DNA of 64,000 nucleotides from Mangrovibacter phragmitis (GCF_001655675.1 NZ_LYRP01000004.1:62001-126000); one strand, 5' to 3'. Positions 28,800 through 37,724 are shown, counted from the first letter of the stretch. Notes: a model not told the origin generated them from the sequence alone. Translations and numbers: made by a program.

Positions 28800-28813
28800 T
28801 TAACTTTACAATG

Positions 28814-28857
28814 AAGGTGGGTTATTTTGTTTCCCACTTTCCCAGCTTTCCCACCTT
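28814..28857 (+). terminator. Possible hairpin after res
   Basis: AAGGTGGG and CCCACCTT can pair across a 28-base loop, or GTGGG/CCCAC across a shorter one, 15 bases after the res stop. No T-tract follows, so termination is uncertain. The rest of 28858-29008 is AT-rich and shows no gene. Confidence 0.3.
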
Positions 28858-29008
28858 AATAGGTATGAGGAGGGAAAGCTCAATGTTCTTTCTGCACAAA
28901 CCAATTAAACAACTCTCTTATGGGTAGTAAATTGGGTAATAAATATAGAAAAATCACCTTACTAAAACTTAAACAATTGTTTTTATTTAACAAATTTTTT
29001 AAGTTTAC

Positions 29009-29038
29009 AAGCAGATCCAGAATATCGAATAATATCTC
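29009..29038 (+). repeat. attR-like copy of the yicC 3' end
   Basis: Reads AAG CAG ATC CAG AAT ATC GAA TAA in the yicC frame, encoding the same QIQNIE-stop as 18183-18203 but with different codons. No yicC coding similarity precedes it. It probably is the displaced original end of the host yicC gene, followed by that gene's terminator. Confidence 0.7.
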
Positions 29039-29044
29039 AGCTAA

Positions 29045-29080
29045 AAATAAGAAGCCCATATCACTATGGGCTTCTTATTT
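29045..29080. terminator. Bidirectional terminator between the island and dmsC
   Basis: AAATAAGAAGCCCATA-TCAC-TATGGGCTTCTTATTT is a perfect 16-bp stem with A and T runs on each side. It can stop transcripts from the island (plus) and from dmsCBA (minus). Its AGCCCAT/ATGGGCT core matches the terminator next to the first yicC-end copy. Confidence 0.88.
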
Positions 29081-29101
29081 AAGCTAATGGCAAATGCAGG
29101 G

Positions 29102-29965
29102 TTAACCGGCGATTGCCATACCGACTGTCATATGCAGGCCATAGAACACGCCGCGGCTAATCAGTTCACCTACCAGCACCAGAACAAAAGCCAGTGACAA
29201 GACAGGCACGGCAGGGTAATACCCTTTTAACTGTGGTACCACCCAACACACCAGCGCGGCGGCCAGCAACAGCAGGCTCCATGCCATCAGTGCACCATAT
29301 TGCGGAACTAACGCCTGAGCTTGTTGCACGGAACTGTGAATCGTTGCCAGTTCACTCCCCTGCATTACCGCCACCACCGCACTCCCCAGCAAAGCAACCA
29401 GGGAAACCGCAGGCAACAGGCGCATACCCCAGCCTTCAACCCCCACTATGCGCAGCAGCAGATAGCCAAGTAATGGTCCACCCATCAACATAGTCAGGAA
29501 AAAGCGTAACCCAGTCCATATTGAATACCAGGTTGGCACTGTATCTATCGTGTTGTAAACCCTTACCATCATCCAGACAAACACCACACCCAGCACCATG
29601 GTTACCACCAGCCATAATGTTCGCAGCGGCTGAGAAAGCTTATTAACGACCGCCAGTAACCAGCCAATACCGCCAATAGCAAAAAAGAGTGAGCCACTGG
29701 CTATTTCATTACTCAGAGCCGAAGCGCCTATCCGGTTTAACGAGTTAAATGCCCGCATGGGTGAGCCCAGGTGCATCATGGAGGCAATAAACCCGATTCC
29801 CATCAATACCCACAGGCCCAACATTGCGAGAGTGACTCTCTTCTGCCGTTCTGCGCCGGGACTGGTACACAGCAGCACCAGTGCCATAACAATGAAACCA
29901 CCTGCCACACACTGCCCCAGCACAGTAAACAGCATCAGTGGCCATTCACTCCATCCGTTACCCAT
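29102..29965 (-). CDS. dmsC: Dimethyl sulfoxide reductase membrane anchor subunit
   Basis: A 287-residue protein with eight predicted membrane helices, the same length as E. coli DmsC. The N-terminus (MGNGWSEWPLMLFTVLGQC) and MHLGSPMRAFNSLNRIG match the family. DmsC anchors DmsAB to the periplasmic face of the inner membrane and oxidises menaquinol. It is the last gene of a dmsABC operon, one base after dmsB. Confidence 0.95.
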   Translation of the reverse strand: MGNGWSEWPLMLFTVLGQCVAGGFIVMALVLLCTSPGAERQKRVTLAMLGLWVLMGIGFIASMMHLGSPMRAFNSLNRIGASALSNEIASGSLFFAIGGIGWLLAVVNKLSQPLRTLWLVVTMVLGVVFVWMMVRVYNTIDTVPTWYSIWTGLRFFLTMLMGGPLLGYLLLRIVGVEGWGMRLLPAVSLVALLGSAVVAVMQGSELATIHSSVQQAQALVPQYGALMAWSLLLLAAALVCWVVPQLKGYYPAVPVLSLAFVLVLVGELISRGVFYGLHMTVGMAIAG

Positions 29966-29966
29966 T

Positions 29967-30584
29967 TTACACCTCCTTCGGGTTTGCCAGATAACCGCTG
30001 GTATCCCCCGTAGGGCGGCTGTTGGCGTTAGGTTTTATGACAATACTCGGTTTCGTAAAGTGTGCAGACGGCAATGGTGCAACTGCCGCCAGCTCACCAT
30101 ATTTCTTACGCAGTTCCTCAATTGGCCCAAAATCCAGCGCCCTGAGTGGGCAAGATTCGACACAAATCGGCTTTTTGCCTTGTGCAACACGGGAATAACA
30201 GCCATCACACTTGGTCATATGCCCTTTGGCGGCATTGTATTGCGGTGCCCCATAAGGACATGCCATATGGCAGTAACGGCAGCCAATACATACATCTTCA
30301 TTGACCACGACAAAGCCATCTTCCCGCTTGTGCATCGCGCCACTGGGGCACACTTTCGTACAGGCCGGATCCTCGCAATGGTTACAGGCAATAGATAAAT
30401 AGTAAGCAAACACATTTTGATGCCAGACACCGTTATCTTCCTGCCAGTCACCTCCCGCATATTCATAAATGCGACGAAAACTCACATCCGGCGTTAAGTC
30501 TTTGTAATCTTTACAGGCCAGCTCACAGGTTTTGCAACCGGTGCACCGACTGGAATCAATAAAAAATCCATACTGGGTTGTCAT
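29967..30584 (-). CDS. dmsB: Dimethyl sulfoxide reductase iron-sulfur subunit
   Basis: A 205-residue ferredoxin-like subunit with four cysteine clusters, seen as CTGCKTCELAC, CNHCEDPACTKVCP, CIGCRYCHMACP and a CDGC...CVESCP set, expected to bind four [4Fe-4S] clusters. It relays electrons from DmsC to DmsA. Length is identical to E. coli DmsB. It lies ten bases after dmsA and one base before dmsC. Confidence 0.96.
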   Translation of the reverse strand: MTTQYGFFIDSSRCTGCKTCELACKDYKDLTPDVSFRRIYEYAGGDWQEDNGVWHQNVFAYYLSIACNHCEDPACTKVCPSGAMHKREDGFVVVNEDVCIGCRYCHMACPYGAPQYNAAKGHMTKCDGCYSRVAQGKKPICVESCPLRALDFGPIEELRKKYGELAAVAPLPSAHFTKPSIVIKPNANSRPTGDTSGYLANPKEV

Positions 30585-30594
30585 CGGTTACTCC

Positions 30595-33039
30595 TTACAA
30601 CTTTTCAACCTGGACGAGGTTAGTGTGTGACGGGTTGCCTTTTGCCAGTGGTGACGGGCGTTGGGTTGTCAGTACGTTGATGCTGCCAGCCTGATCGACC
30701 CTTTGGCTATCCGGGGAGTACCAGGCTCCCTCACCCAGAGCGACAACACCGGGTAAAATACGTGGCGTCACTTTTGCCTCAATGTGAACCTCTCCCCGGC
30801 CATTAAAAATCCGCACGCGATCACCGTTAGCGATGCCGCGAGCCTGAGCATCCCTGGGGTTAATCCACATCTCCTGGCGGCAGGCGGCTTTTAAAACGTC
30901 CACATTGCCGTAGGTTGAGTGTGTGCGGGCTTTGTAATGAAAACCGGTTAATTGCAACGGCCACTGTTTTGCTAATGGGTCGTCATAGTTTTCAAACCCG
31001 GCACTGTAAACAGGCAGCGGGTCGACCACATCGCCTTTATCCAGTTGCCAGGTCGCGGCGATCTCAGCCAGTTGTGCGGAGTAAATTTCAATTTTCCCGG
31101 AAGGTGTGGTGAGCGGATTGGCCACAGGGTTCTCACGAAAAGCTTTGTACGCAACGTGATGCCCTTCAGGATCACGCTGTTTAAAAATCCCCTGTTCACG
31201 GAAAGTTTCGAAAGACGGCAAATCAGGAATCGCTTTGCGCGACAGCTCATGGAGATGGCGCATCCACTCTTCCTGAGTACGCCCTTCGGTAAATTTCTCT
31301 TCCACACCCAGGCGTTTTGCCAGGGCGCTGGTCATCTCATAAATAGTTTTGCATTCAAAACGCGGCTTAATGACCTGGTCATTAAAAATCACATAGGACA
31401 TATTTCCGCAAGAGGCATCCAGCGCGAAATCCATCTGTTCAGACGCGGTACAATCTGGCAATAAAATATCGGCATATTTTGCCGAGGCAGTCATATGGCA
31501 ATCAATCACCACAATCATTTCACACTTCTTCTCATCCTGAAGAATTTCGTGAGTGCGGTTAATTTGCGAGTGCTGGTTCACCAGGCAGTTACCGGCATAG
31601 TTCCAAATCATCTTGATGGGAACATCCAGTTTGTCTTTCCCGCGCACACCATCACGAATGGCCGTCATTTCAGGTCCGCGCTCAATCGCATCGGTCCACA
31701 TAAACATTGAAATGCTGGTTTGCACCGGATTATCAAGCGTTGGCATCCGTTCGAATGGCACTTCATAAGACCCTTCGCGAGCACCACTGTTGCCCCCGGA
31801 AATACCCACGTTACCGGTCAAAATCGGCAGCATGGCGATAGCCCGGGAAACCAGTTCCCCATTGGAGTGGCGTTGTGGCCCCCATCCTTGAGAAATAAAA
31901 GCCGGTTTTACTGAACCGATCTCTCGTGCCAGTTGAATGATACGCGAGGCCGGAATACCGGTGATGGGTGCCGCCCAGTCAGGTGTTTTCGCCACGCCGT
32001 CGTTGCCTTGCCCAAGTATATAGGCTTTGTAATGGCTGTTTGCGGGCGCACCAGGTGGCAATGTTTTTTCGTCATAACCAACACAGTATTTATCAAGGAA
32101 TGCCTGGTCGACGAGGTTCTCAGTAATCAAAACCCAGGCAATTGCCGTAGCCAACGCACCGTCAGTCCCAGGCCGGACAGGGATCCACTCATCTTCACGC
32201 CCGGCGCCTGTATCATTATAGCGCGGGTCGATAATAATCATTCGCGCATTAGATTTCTGGCGGGCCTGTTCAACATAGTAGGTCACCCCGCCACCACTCA
32301 TGCGCGTTTCGCCCGGGTTGTTACCAAACAATACGACCAGTTTGCTGTTTTCGATGTCAGACGGGCTGTTACCATCTGCCCAACCACCGTAGGTGTAGTT
32401 CAGCCCGGCTGCAATTTGGGCTGTTGAATAATCACCGTAATGGTTCAGGTAGCCACCCACGCAGTTCATCAGGCGGGCAATCAGTGTTTTTCCTGGTGGC
32501 CAGGAGCGGGTCATCGTGCCGCCCAACGTCCCGGTACCATAATTAAGGTAGATAGATTCGTTACCGTAGTCTTTAATCAGGCGCTGTGTGTTGCTGGCGA
32601 TAATGTCATAAGCTTCATCCCAGCTAATGCGCTTAAATTTCCCTTCCCCCCGTTTGCCCACTCGTTTCATTGGGTACTTCAGACGGTCAGGGTTATAAAC
32701 CCGGCGACGCATAGATCGGCCACGCAGGCAAGCCCGAACCTGGTGCAAACCATCGTAATCATCATTGCCAGTGTTGTCGGTTTCCACATAACGGATTTCA
32801 CCGTTAACAACATGCATACGTAGCGGGCAACGGCTACCACAGTTAACAGTACAGGCACTCCAGATTACCTTTTCCTGAGAGCCTGCCGGAGCAATTACAT
32901 CTGCGGCACAAACCAGACGGGAAAAGGGCAAAGAAAATGCGCTACCAGCCAGTGCCAGGCCACCAATTGCAGTCCCTTTCATTAGGCCTCGTCGGCTGAC
33001 TTCTGCTTCCAGCAAAGCATCAGGGGTTTTATGGCTCAT
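30595..33039 (-). CDS. dmsA: Dimethyl sulfoxide reductase molybdopterin subunit
   Basis: An 814-residue catalytic subunit, exactly the E. coli DmsA precursor length. A twin-arginine signal (SRRGLMKGTAIGGLALAG) directs Tat export of the folded DmsAB. The [4Fe-4S] region has CTVNCGSRCPL with a later Cys in QVRACLRGRS, and the molybdenum-site block reads GTGTLGGTMTRSWPPG. It reduces DMSO and related S- and N-oxides during anaerobic respiration. It is the first gene of dmsABC; an FNR-type promoter lies upstream. The locus is not at its E. coli position, so it was relocated or acquired here. Confidence 0.96.
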   Translation of the reverse strand: MSHKTPDALLEAEVSRRGLMKGTAIGGLALAGSAFSLPFSRLVCAADVIAPAGSQEKVIWSACTVNCGSRCPLRMHVVNGEIRYVETDNTGNDDYDGLHQVRACLRGRSMRRRVYNPDRLKYPMKRVGKRGEGKFKRISWDEAYDIIASNTQRLIKDYGNESIYLNYGTGTLGGTMTRSWPPGKTLIARLMNCVGGYLNHYGDYSTAQIAAGLNYTYGGWADGNSPSDIENSKLVVLFGNNPGETRMSGGGVTYYVEQARQKSNARMIIIDPRYNDTGAGREDEWIPVRPGTDGALATAIAWVLITENLVDQAFLDKYCVGYDEKTLPPGAPANSHYKAYILGQGNDGVAKTPDWAAPITGIPASRIIQLAREIGSVKPAFISQGWGPQRHSNGELVSRAIAMLPILTGNVGISGGNSGAREGSYEVPFERMPTLDNPVQTSISMFMWTDAIERGPEMTAIRDGVRGKDKLDVPIKMIWNYAGNCLVNQHSQINRTHEILQDEKKCEMIVVIDCHMTASAKYADILLPDCTASEQMDFALDASCGNMSYVIFNDQVIKPRFECKTIYEMTSALAKRLGVEEKFTEGRTQEEWMRHLHELSRKAIPDLPSFETFREQGIFKQRDPEGHHVAYKAFRENPVANPLTTPSGKIEIYSAQLAEIAATWQLDKGDVVDPLPVYSAGFENYDDPLAKQWPLQLTGFHYKARTHSTYGNVDVLKAACRQEMWINPRDAQARGIANGDRVRIFNGRGEVHIEAKVTPRILPGVVALGEGAWYSPDSQRVDQAGSINVLTTQRPSPLAKGNPSHTNLVQVEKL

Positions 33040-33133
33040 AAATACTCACCTTGCTTATTTTCGTCATTGATGCAATTCAAGCGCTATATAAGAATTTATA
33101 TAATGGTTTGAATTATCAGTTTATTTCTTTTTC

Positions 33134-33182
33134 AGTGTGAGTATTACGCTGCCCGGGGAATCAATAGTTTGCTTATTATCAA
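33134..33182 (-). promoter_or_regulatory. FNR-dependent class II promoter of dmsABC
   Basis: On the minus strand, TTGATAATAAGCAA (33169-33182) matches the FNR box TTGATNNNNATCAA with one mismatch. A TAATAC -10 lies at 33141-33146. Counting to a start near 33134 places the box centre at about -41.5, the classical activating position for FNR. Transcripts would have a ~95-base leader before dmsA. The fit to anaerobic control of dms in E. coli is good. Confidence 0.7.
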
Positions 33183-33752
33183 TCCTGCCGTTGAAACCCG
33201 TAGATAAGGTGTAATTCTGAGATCCCGGGCAGAAAAATCAGGCTTTAAAAATAGTTAGCAATGGTGATAACGAATATCACTCTCAATTATTTTTAATCTT
33301 TTTCGCATTATGGCTGGGCGGATTTACTGGCAAGCTTTTGGCATATAGAAAATCTTAATTTATCAATTTGCCTGTAAGCTCACTGAGTTGACTTAACGAT
33401 ACCAGGGTACTGGTCGTTCGGGATGATTGGTGTGTTGTGGTCGGTTTGACTTATTCAGGCTCAGAACATCAATTAACTCTGAATTATTTACCAGATTTTT
33501 CCCCGGCCACATTCCCTGGCTCACTGCATAATAATAGTTACATTGTTGCCACACAAACCTATACAGTCGCGTCGCCTTTTTATCAGTGCTTTTGTTATCA
33601 TTAACCCTCTGCAGGCTGTGAAAATTAAATAATGCGCACTGTCTACCCTGTCCCTTGCCATCCTGACGGCCCGTTTTAAGAAACGTAGCTGTCATGCGTG
33701 TCGCCTGAAATGACAACAATAATTTATTAGCTTTTGATATAAGAGGAAAAAT
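33183..33752. other. Gene-free stretch between dmsA and the AEC transporter
   Basis: About 570 bases upstream of the dms promoter hold no ORF that I can support. A 108-codon minus-strand frame (33393-33719) has no recognisable domain. The region probably holds the promoter of the AEC transporter gene and its control sites, which I could not identify. Confidence 0.4.
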
Positions 33753-34709
33753 ATGGACTGGGAAACCTGGCGCTTTGTTATCGGGGTCACACTGCCCAAC
33801 CTGCTGCTACTCCTTGCTGGCATCATATTGCGTCGTGCAGGGCTGATGAACGATACATTCATTGATGGTGCCTCAAAAATTGTCTTTGTTGTTGCGCTGC
33901 CCTGCTTACTGTTTTTCAGTATCGCCACACAAAAAATCTCTCTGGCACAGAATATGCCTCTGGCTTTGTACGGGCTGCTGGGGACGACATTATCCTGGTT
34001 GTTCCTTGAGCTTATTGCACCTTTATTGGTAAAAGAGCGCAAGGAGCGGGGTATCTTTGTTCAGGGCGGGTTTCGCGCCAATACCGCGATTGTCGGCCTG
34101 GCTTATGCGTCAATGGCCTATGGCAAAGCTGGTATAGCTACAGGCTCACTCTATATGGCGACAACAGTTATTCTGTTTAACCTTTTATCCGTCATTTCAT
34201 TAACCCGCACTTTGCAGGGGAACGGGAAAAAAGCGCCGTCACTGGCTTCAGTTTTAAGCGGTGTTGTAAAAAACCCGCTGATTATCAGTCTGGTGCTTGG
34301 GCTGGCCTGGAATGCTACTGGCCTTTCTATCCCACATCCTGTATTTCAGACTGGTGAACTGATTTCCGCGACAGCACTGCCACTGGCCATGATGTGTGCC
34401 GGTGCGTCACTGGACCTGCGTAGTATGTTTAGATCATCCAATACGGCGTTATATGCCAGTCTGGCGCGTGTCGTGGTGGTTCCGACAGGATTAACCTTCG
34501 GTGGGTGGCTCTGTGGCTTTGAGGGAACAACACTCGGCGTCATCTTCCTGTTTTCCGCCACGCCTGCCGCGGCCGCCAGTTACGTAATGACTCGGGCAAT
34601 GGGTGGGAATGCCGTACTTGCCGCCAATATTATTGGTTTGACCATGGTTGGTTCAATTGTCACAACATCTCTGGGCTTGTTTATTTTAAGAACCCTGCAC
34701 CTGGGTTAA
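33753..34709 (+). CDS. AEC family transporter (auxin efflux carrier/malonate-type permease)
   Basis: A 318-residue protein with about ten hydrophobic helices arranged as two five-helix repeats. It begins with FVIGVTLPNLLLLLAGIILRR-like hydrophobic sequence and has FRANTAIVGLAYA mid-protein and ATPAAAASYVMTRAMGG near the end, typical of the AEC/MadM/YfdV family. Members export organic acids or auxin-like compounds, but substrates are rarely known. An AAGAGGA ribosome site precedes the ATG. The next gene is an MmyB-type regulator in the same direction ~100 bases on, perhaps controlling it. Confidence 0.85.
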   Translation: MDWETWRFVIGVTLPNLLLLLAGIILRRAGLMNDTFIDGASKIVFVVALPCLLFFSIATQKISLAQNMPLALYGLLGTTLSWLFLELIAPLLVKERKERGIFVQGGFRANTAIVGLAYASMAYGKAGIATGSLYMATTVILFNLLSVISLTRTLQGNGKKAPSLASVLSGVVKNPLIISLVLGLAWNATGLSIPHPVFQTGELISATALPLAMMCAGASLDLRSMFRSSNTALYASLARVVVVPTGLTFGGWLCGFEGTTLGVIFLFSATPAAAASYVMTRAMGGNAVLAANIIGLTMVGSIVTTSLGLFILRTLHLG

Positions 34710-34813
34710 CCGGGTTCTTTCAGCCAAAAGTGAAGGACGAGTCATTTTATCCTGTTAGCCACACATACTTATCATGGTATAACCATTCTGGTATATATCA
34801 CTCAGAGTCGTGA

Positions 34814-35656
34814 ATGAAGATGGTGTTTCCCCTTTCACAACAATTAGGTGCTTTTTTAAAAGAACGGCGCCAAAGCCTGGATGCCCGTGCACTGGGGTAT
34901 CTCTCTCAACGCCGCCGGACTCTGGGGCTGCGCCGGGAAGAAGTCGCTCAGCGTGCCAGTATTAGCGTAACCTGGTATACCTGGCTTGAGCAGGGCCGGG
35001 GCGGCGCACCTTCAGTTCCCGTGCTCGAACGCCTGAGTCAGGCACTGTTGCTGACAGACACCGAACGTGAGCATCTGTTTTTATTGGGTGTTGGTCACCC
35101 ACCTCAGACAAAACACCAGGAAAATCAGGTAATACCCACCCATCTTCAGCATGTACTGAATACGCTTAACCCTTGCCCCGCGCTGATAAAAAATCTTACC
35201 TGGGACGTACTGGCATGGAATGACGCAGCCCGCCTGGTATTGACGGATTACACACGCCTTGAGCCTGAGCAACGGAATATTTTGCGGCTTATCTTCTCGC
35301 ATGAACCGGTACGCCAGCATCAGGCGGACTGGGAAGCAGTGGCCCGTATGGTGGTTGGTGCGTTTCGGGCTGATATTGCCCGCGTTGGCGAAAGCCAACG
35401 TATACAACATCTGGTTCAGGAGCTTTCTGCTAAAAGTGCATTTTTTGCAACCCTTTGGGAAACACACAACGTACAGGACTTAAGTGAAGGGATTAAATAC
35501 CTGCACCGCTCAGACTGTGGGACTCTCGCGCTGAATTACTCATCTTTTGGCATTCATGCGCGACCAGATTTAAGCCTGCTGGTATACAGCCCTGCAACAG
35601 ATGAAGATGCCAGCAAAATAGCAACAATATTCTCTGGTGCTCACAAAGCTATTTGA
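34814..35656 (+). CDS. MmyB-like transcriptional regulator (XRE HTH + ligand-binding domain)
   Basis: A 280-residue protein. The N-terminal XRE HTH reads LGLRREEVAQRASISVTWYTWLEQGRG, split here by about residue 45, and the C-terminal ~170 residues form the MmyB-type PAS-like ligand-binding domain (NPCPALIKNLTWDVLAWN; then a GTLALNYSSF-type end). The family binds small hydrophobic ligands and controls neighbouring oxidoreductases or transporters. Its target here is probably the upstream AEC gene or itself. Start choice is the first Met; MVFPLS two codons later is possible. Confidence 0.8.
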   Translation: MKMVFPLSQQLGAFLKERRQSLDARALGYLSQRRRTLGLRREEVAQRASISVTWYTWLEQGRGGAPSVPVLERLSQALLLTDTEREHLFLLGVGHPPQTKHQENQVIPTHLQHVLNTLNPCPALIKNLTWDVLAWNDAARLVLTDYTRLEPEQRNILRLIFSHEPVRQHQADWEAVARMVVGAFRADIARVGESQRIQHLVQELSAKSAFFATLWETHNVQDLSEGIKYLHRSDCGTLALNYSSFGIHARPDLSLLVYSPATDEDASKIATIFSGAHKAI

Positions 35657-36247
35657 ATAAATACCCTTGCTCAAGTACCCAAAAAACGCTTACAACCAGG
35701 ACATATCAATGGTTTTCACCATCGCAGAGCAAAAACTTGCGGTAAAGGGAAGACATCCAGTACGAAGCAATCTTCTAACTTAGTGTTGCCAGCACATTGC
35801 ACAGCCATACTGTTAACATGGTGAAATGTGAAACCATCCATGAACGTGCAATCGTCCACGCAGAAATCGTTATGTAAGGCAAACCGCTGCCAAATATACG
35901 TGTTTGTGAAGACCAGAAAACCGGCTCTGGCAAAGCAATGCCTGCATTCCCCGGAACTGAAACATGTTAGATGAAAATGTTGGTATCTTTAACAGCGACG
36001 ACGTGCTGTAGACTATGCAGATTCGTTATCAAGGTGAAGTAGATACCATCTTTATTCCTGGTGTACGCTACCACCCTCTGGATCTGTCACAAACACCAGA
36101 ATACAACCGTGGATTCTGCAAACGGGTATGTCCTGCACGGCTATCTATGGCAGCACAGTTCCGTTTGAAATCGCATTTTGAACGTTCGAAATTTAAAGAA
36201 GTGGATATGAAATGCTTTCTGTCAGATTTCGAATAAGGAGTTATTGA
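35657..36247 (+). pseudogene. Gene-poor, probably decayed stretch upstream of the Pad1-like gene
   Basis: Nearly 600 bases carry short broken frames with in-frame stops in all three plus-strand readings. The longest open stretch, 36015-36236 (73 codons), shows no family I recognise. Base composition and codon-like periodicity look coding-derived, so it may be the remains of one or more genes, possibly partners of the orphan UbiX/Pad1-like gene that follows. I cannot name the ancestor. Confidence 0.3.
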
Positions 36248-36832
36248 ATGACCACACAACGTATCATCATCGGGATCAGTGGCGCATCCGGTTTCCAGTA
36301 TGGCGTAAAAGCCCTTGAGTTACTGCAAGGGAAAGGTCTTGAAGTGCACCTTGTTGTTTCCAAAGGTGCAGAAAGGACCTGCGAACTGGAAACGGATTAC
36401 GAACTGGACAAGGTGATGGCGCTGGCGGATGTTGTGCATCCCATCGGCAATCTTGGGGCGTCAATATCCAGTGGTTCATTCAAAACCCTGGGTATGCTGG
36501 TTGCGCCCTGTTCTATGCGTTCCCTTGGAGCTATCGCCCACTGCCTGACTGATAATCTACTGACCCGGGCAGCAGATGTGGTGTTAAAAGAGCGTCGTCG
36601 CCTTGTTCTTCTCACGAGGGAAACCCCGCTCAACCTTGGGCACCTGCGTAATATGCAGGCAGTTACGGAAATGGGCGGGGTTATTTTCCCGCCTGTCCCG
36701 GCACTCTACCAGCGCCCACAAACAACCGATGAAATTATCACGCACAGTGTGGCCCGGGTTCTGGACTTATTTGATCTGGATGTGAAAAATATTCCGCGCT
36801 GGGGTGAAGGTAACCTTCATCATAATAAATAA
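36248..36832 (+). CDS. UbiX/Pad1-like flavin prenyltransferase
   Basis: A 194-residue protein of the UbiX/PAD1 family, which makes prenylated FMN, the cofactor of UbiD-type decarboxylases. The N-terminus [19 protein letters not shown] has the FMN-binding loop, with [17 protein letters not shown] and [18 protein letters not shown] giving the remaining family blocks. It resembles the subunit B of hydroxyarylic acid decarboxylases (VdcB/EcdB type) more than the ubiquinone-pathway UbiX by length and context. No UbiD partner lies next to it, which is odd. An AAGGAG site fixes the start. Confidence 0.88.
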   Translation: MTTQRIIIGISGASGFQYGVKALELLQGKGLEVHLVVSKGAERTCELETDYELDKVMALADVVHPIGNLGASISSGSFKTLGMLVAPCSMRSLGAIAHCLTDNLLTRAADVVLKERRRLVLLTRETPLNLGHLRNMQAVTEMGGVIFPPVPALYQRPQTTDEIITHSVARVLDLFDLDVKNIPRWGEGNLHHNK

Positions 36833-36880
36833 AACACAGTAAACCCCCTTCAGGGATGTACTACAGGATAAGAAACAACA

Positions 36881-37597
36881 ATGCTAATCGGTCCTTTTGT
36901 TAATGGAGCTGCAATTATAATTGGCGGCCTGGCAGGAGCCTCAGCTGGTCGAATTCTTCCGGAACGTGTCCGAACCGCACTACCTTTAACCTTTGGGCTA
37001 TGCTCCGTTGGGTTGGGCATAAAATTGGTCATTGAAGTGAAATATATGCCCGCTGTTGTTCTGGCTATGGTCATCGGCGCTGTACTTGGCGAATTGTTCT
37101 ATGTTGAAAAAGGGATTGGTAAAGTAGCTGGCCTGACCCGCGGTATTGTCAACCGCTTTTTACCCCCGGTTACAGGACTAACCCACGAAGAATTTACTGA
37201 GAAATTTGTTGCCATCCTGGTGCTATTTTGTGCCAGTGGCACGGGTATATTTGGTGCTATGCACGAAGGGATGACAGGTGATCCATCAATCCTGTATATC
37301 AAAACGATACTGGATCTGTTCACCTCTGCAATTTTCGCCGCCATGCTGGGTTATGCCGTATTGACCATTGCGATTCCACAGATCATTACTCAGATTCTGC
37401 TGGCAATGCTGGCTGTCTTTATTTTACCAATAACTACACCAGAGATGATGGCTGACTTCTCCTGTGCTGGCGGCCTTATCATGATTGCGACAGGTCTGCG
37501 TATCTGCAATATCAAGCTGTTTCCTGTAGCAAACATGCTACCGGGCCTCTTACTGGTGATGCCGTTCTCCTACCTTTGGGCATCCTTAGTCGCATAA
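36881..37597 (+). CDS. YqgA-like DUF554 membrane protein
   Basis: A 238-residue protein with six to seven hydrophobic helices. GPFVNGAAIIIGGLAGA opens the protein, and LFCASGTGIFGAMHEGMTGD and TTPEMMADFSCAGG are the conserved DUF554 blocks. E. coli YqgA (235 aa) is clearly homologous; its function is unknown, a small-molecule transport role being only suspected. It stands 48 bases after the Pad1-like gene in the same direction and may be co-transcribed. Confidence 0.88.
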   Translation: MLIGPFVNGAAIIIGGLAGASAGRILPERVRTALPLTFGLCSVGLGIKLVIEVKYMPAVVLAMVIGAVLGELFYVEKGIGKVAGLTRGIVNRFLPPVTGLTHEEFTEKFVAILVLFCASGTGIFGAMHEGMTGDPSILYIKTILDLFTSAIFAAMLGYAVLTIAIPQIITQILLAMLAVFILPITTPEMMADFSCAGGLIMIATGLRICNIKLFPVANMLPGLLLVMPFSYLWASLVA

Positions 37598-37724
37598 AAC
37601 GTTAAGCATGGTTCAGGGTTTCAGGGCCATGCTATTTCCGTCAGAATGTGGCAGACCGACCCGATTGTTGCCCATCAGTTATACTTCACATTTCCAGATA
37701 TCCCTGGCCTGATACGAGATTTTT

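Larger units (their letters stand above)
18209..29038. mobile_element. Genomic island inserted at the yicC 3' end (no integrase found)
   Basis: About 10.8 kb lie between two copies of the yicC terminal codons. The segment carries one co-directional cargo operon (HTH regulator, SNF2 helicase, GmrSD-like protein, Mod, Res) and little else. The 3' end of yicC is a documented target of mobilizable genomic islands of the MGIVflInd1 type, whose integrase normally sits next to the junction. No integrase, excisionase or transfer gene is visible here, so the element is either decayed or was mobilised in trans. Boundaries are inferred from the repeat alone. Confidence 0.6.

Noticed and set aside
29757-30398. 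213-codon plus-strand ORF across dmsC and dmsB
   Set aside because: Overlaps two clear genes on the other strand and has no domain.
33067-33080. TTGATGCAATTCAA, a second FNR-like box near dmsA
   Set aside because: It is only 28-41 bases before the start codon, so no start site could place it at an activating position; the box at 33169 fits much better.
33393-33719. 108-codon minus-strand ORF upstream of the AEC transporter
   Set aside because: Composition is not protein-like, no known motif, no clear ribosome site, and it lies in a region expected to be regulatory.
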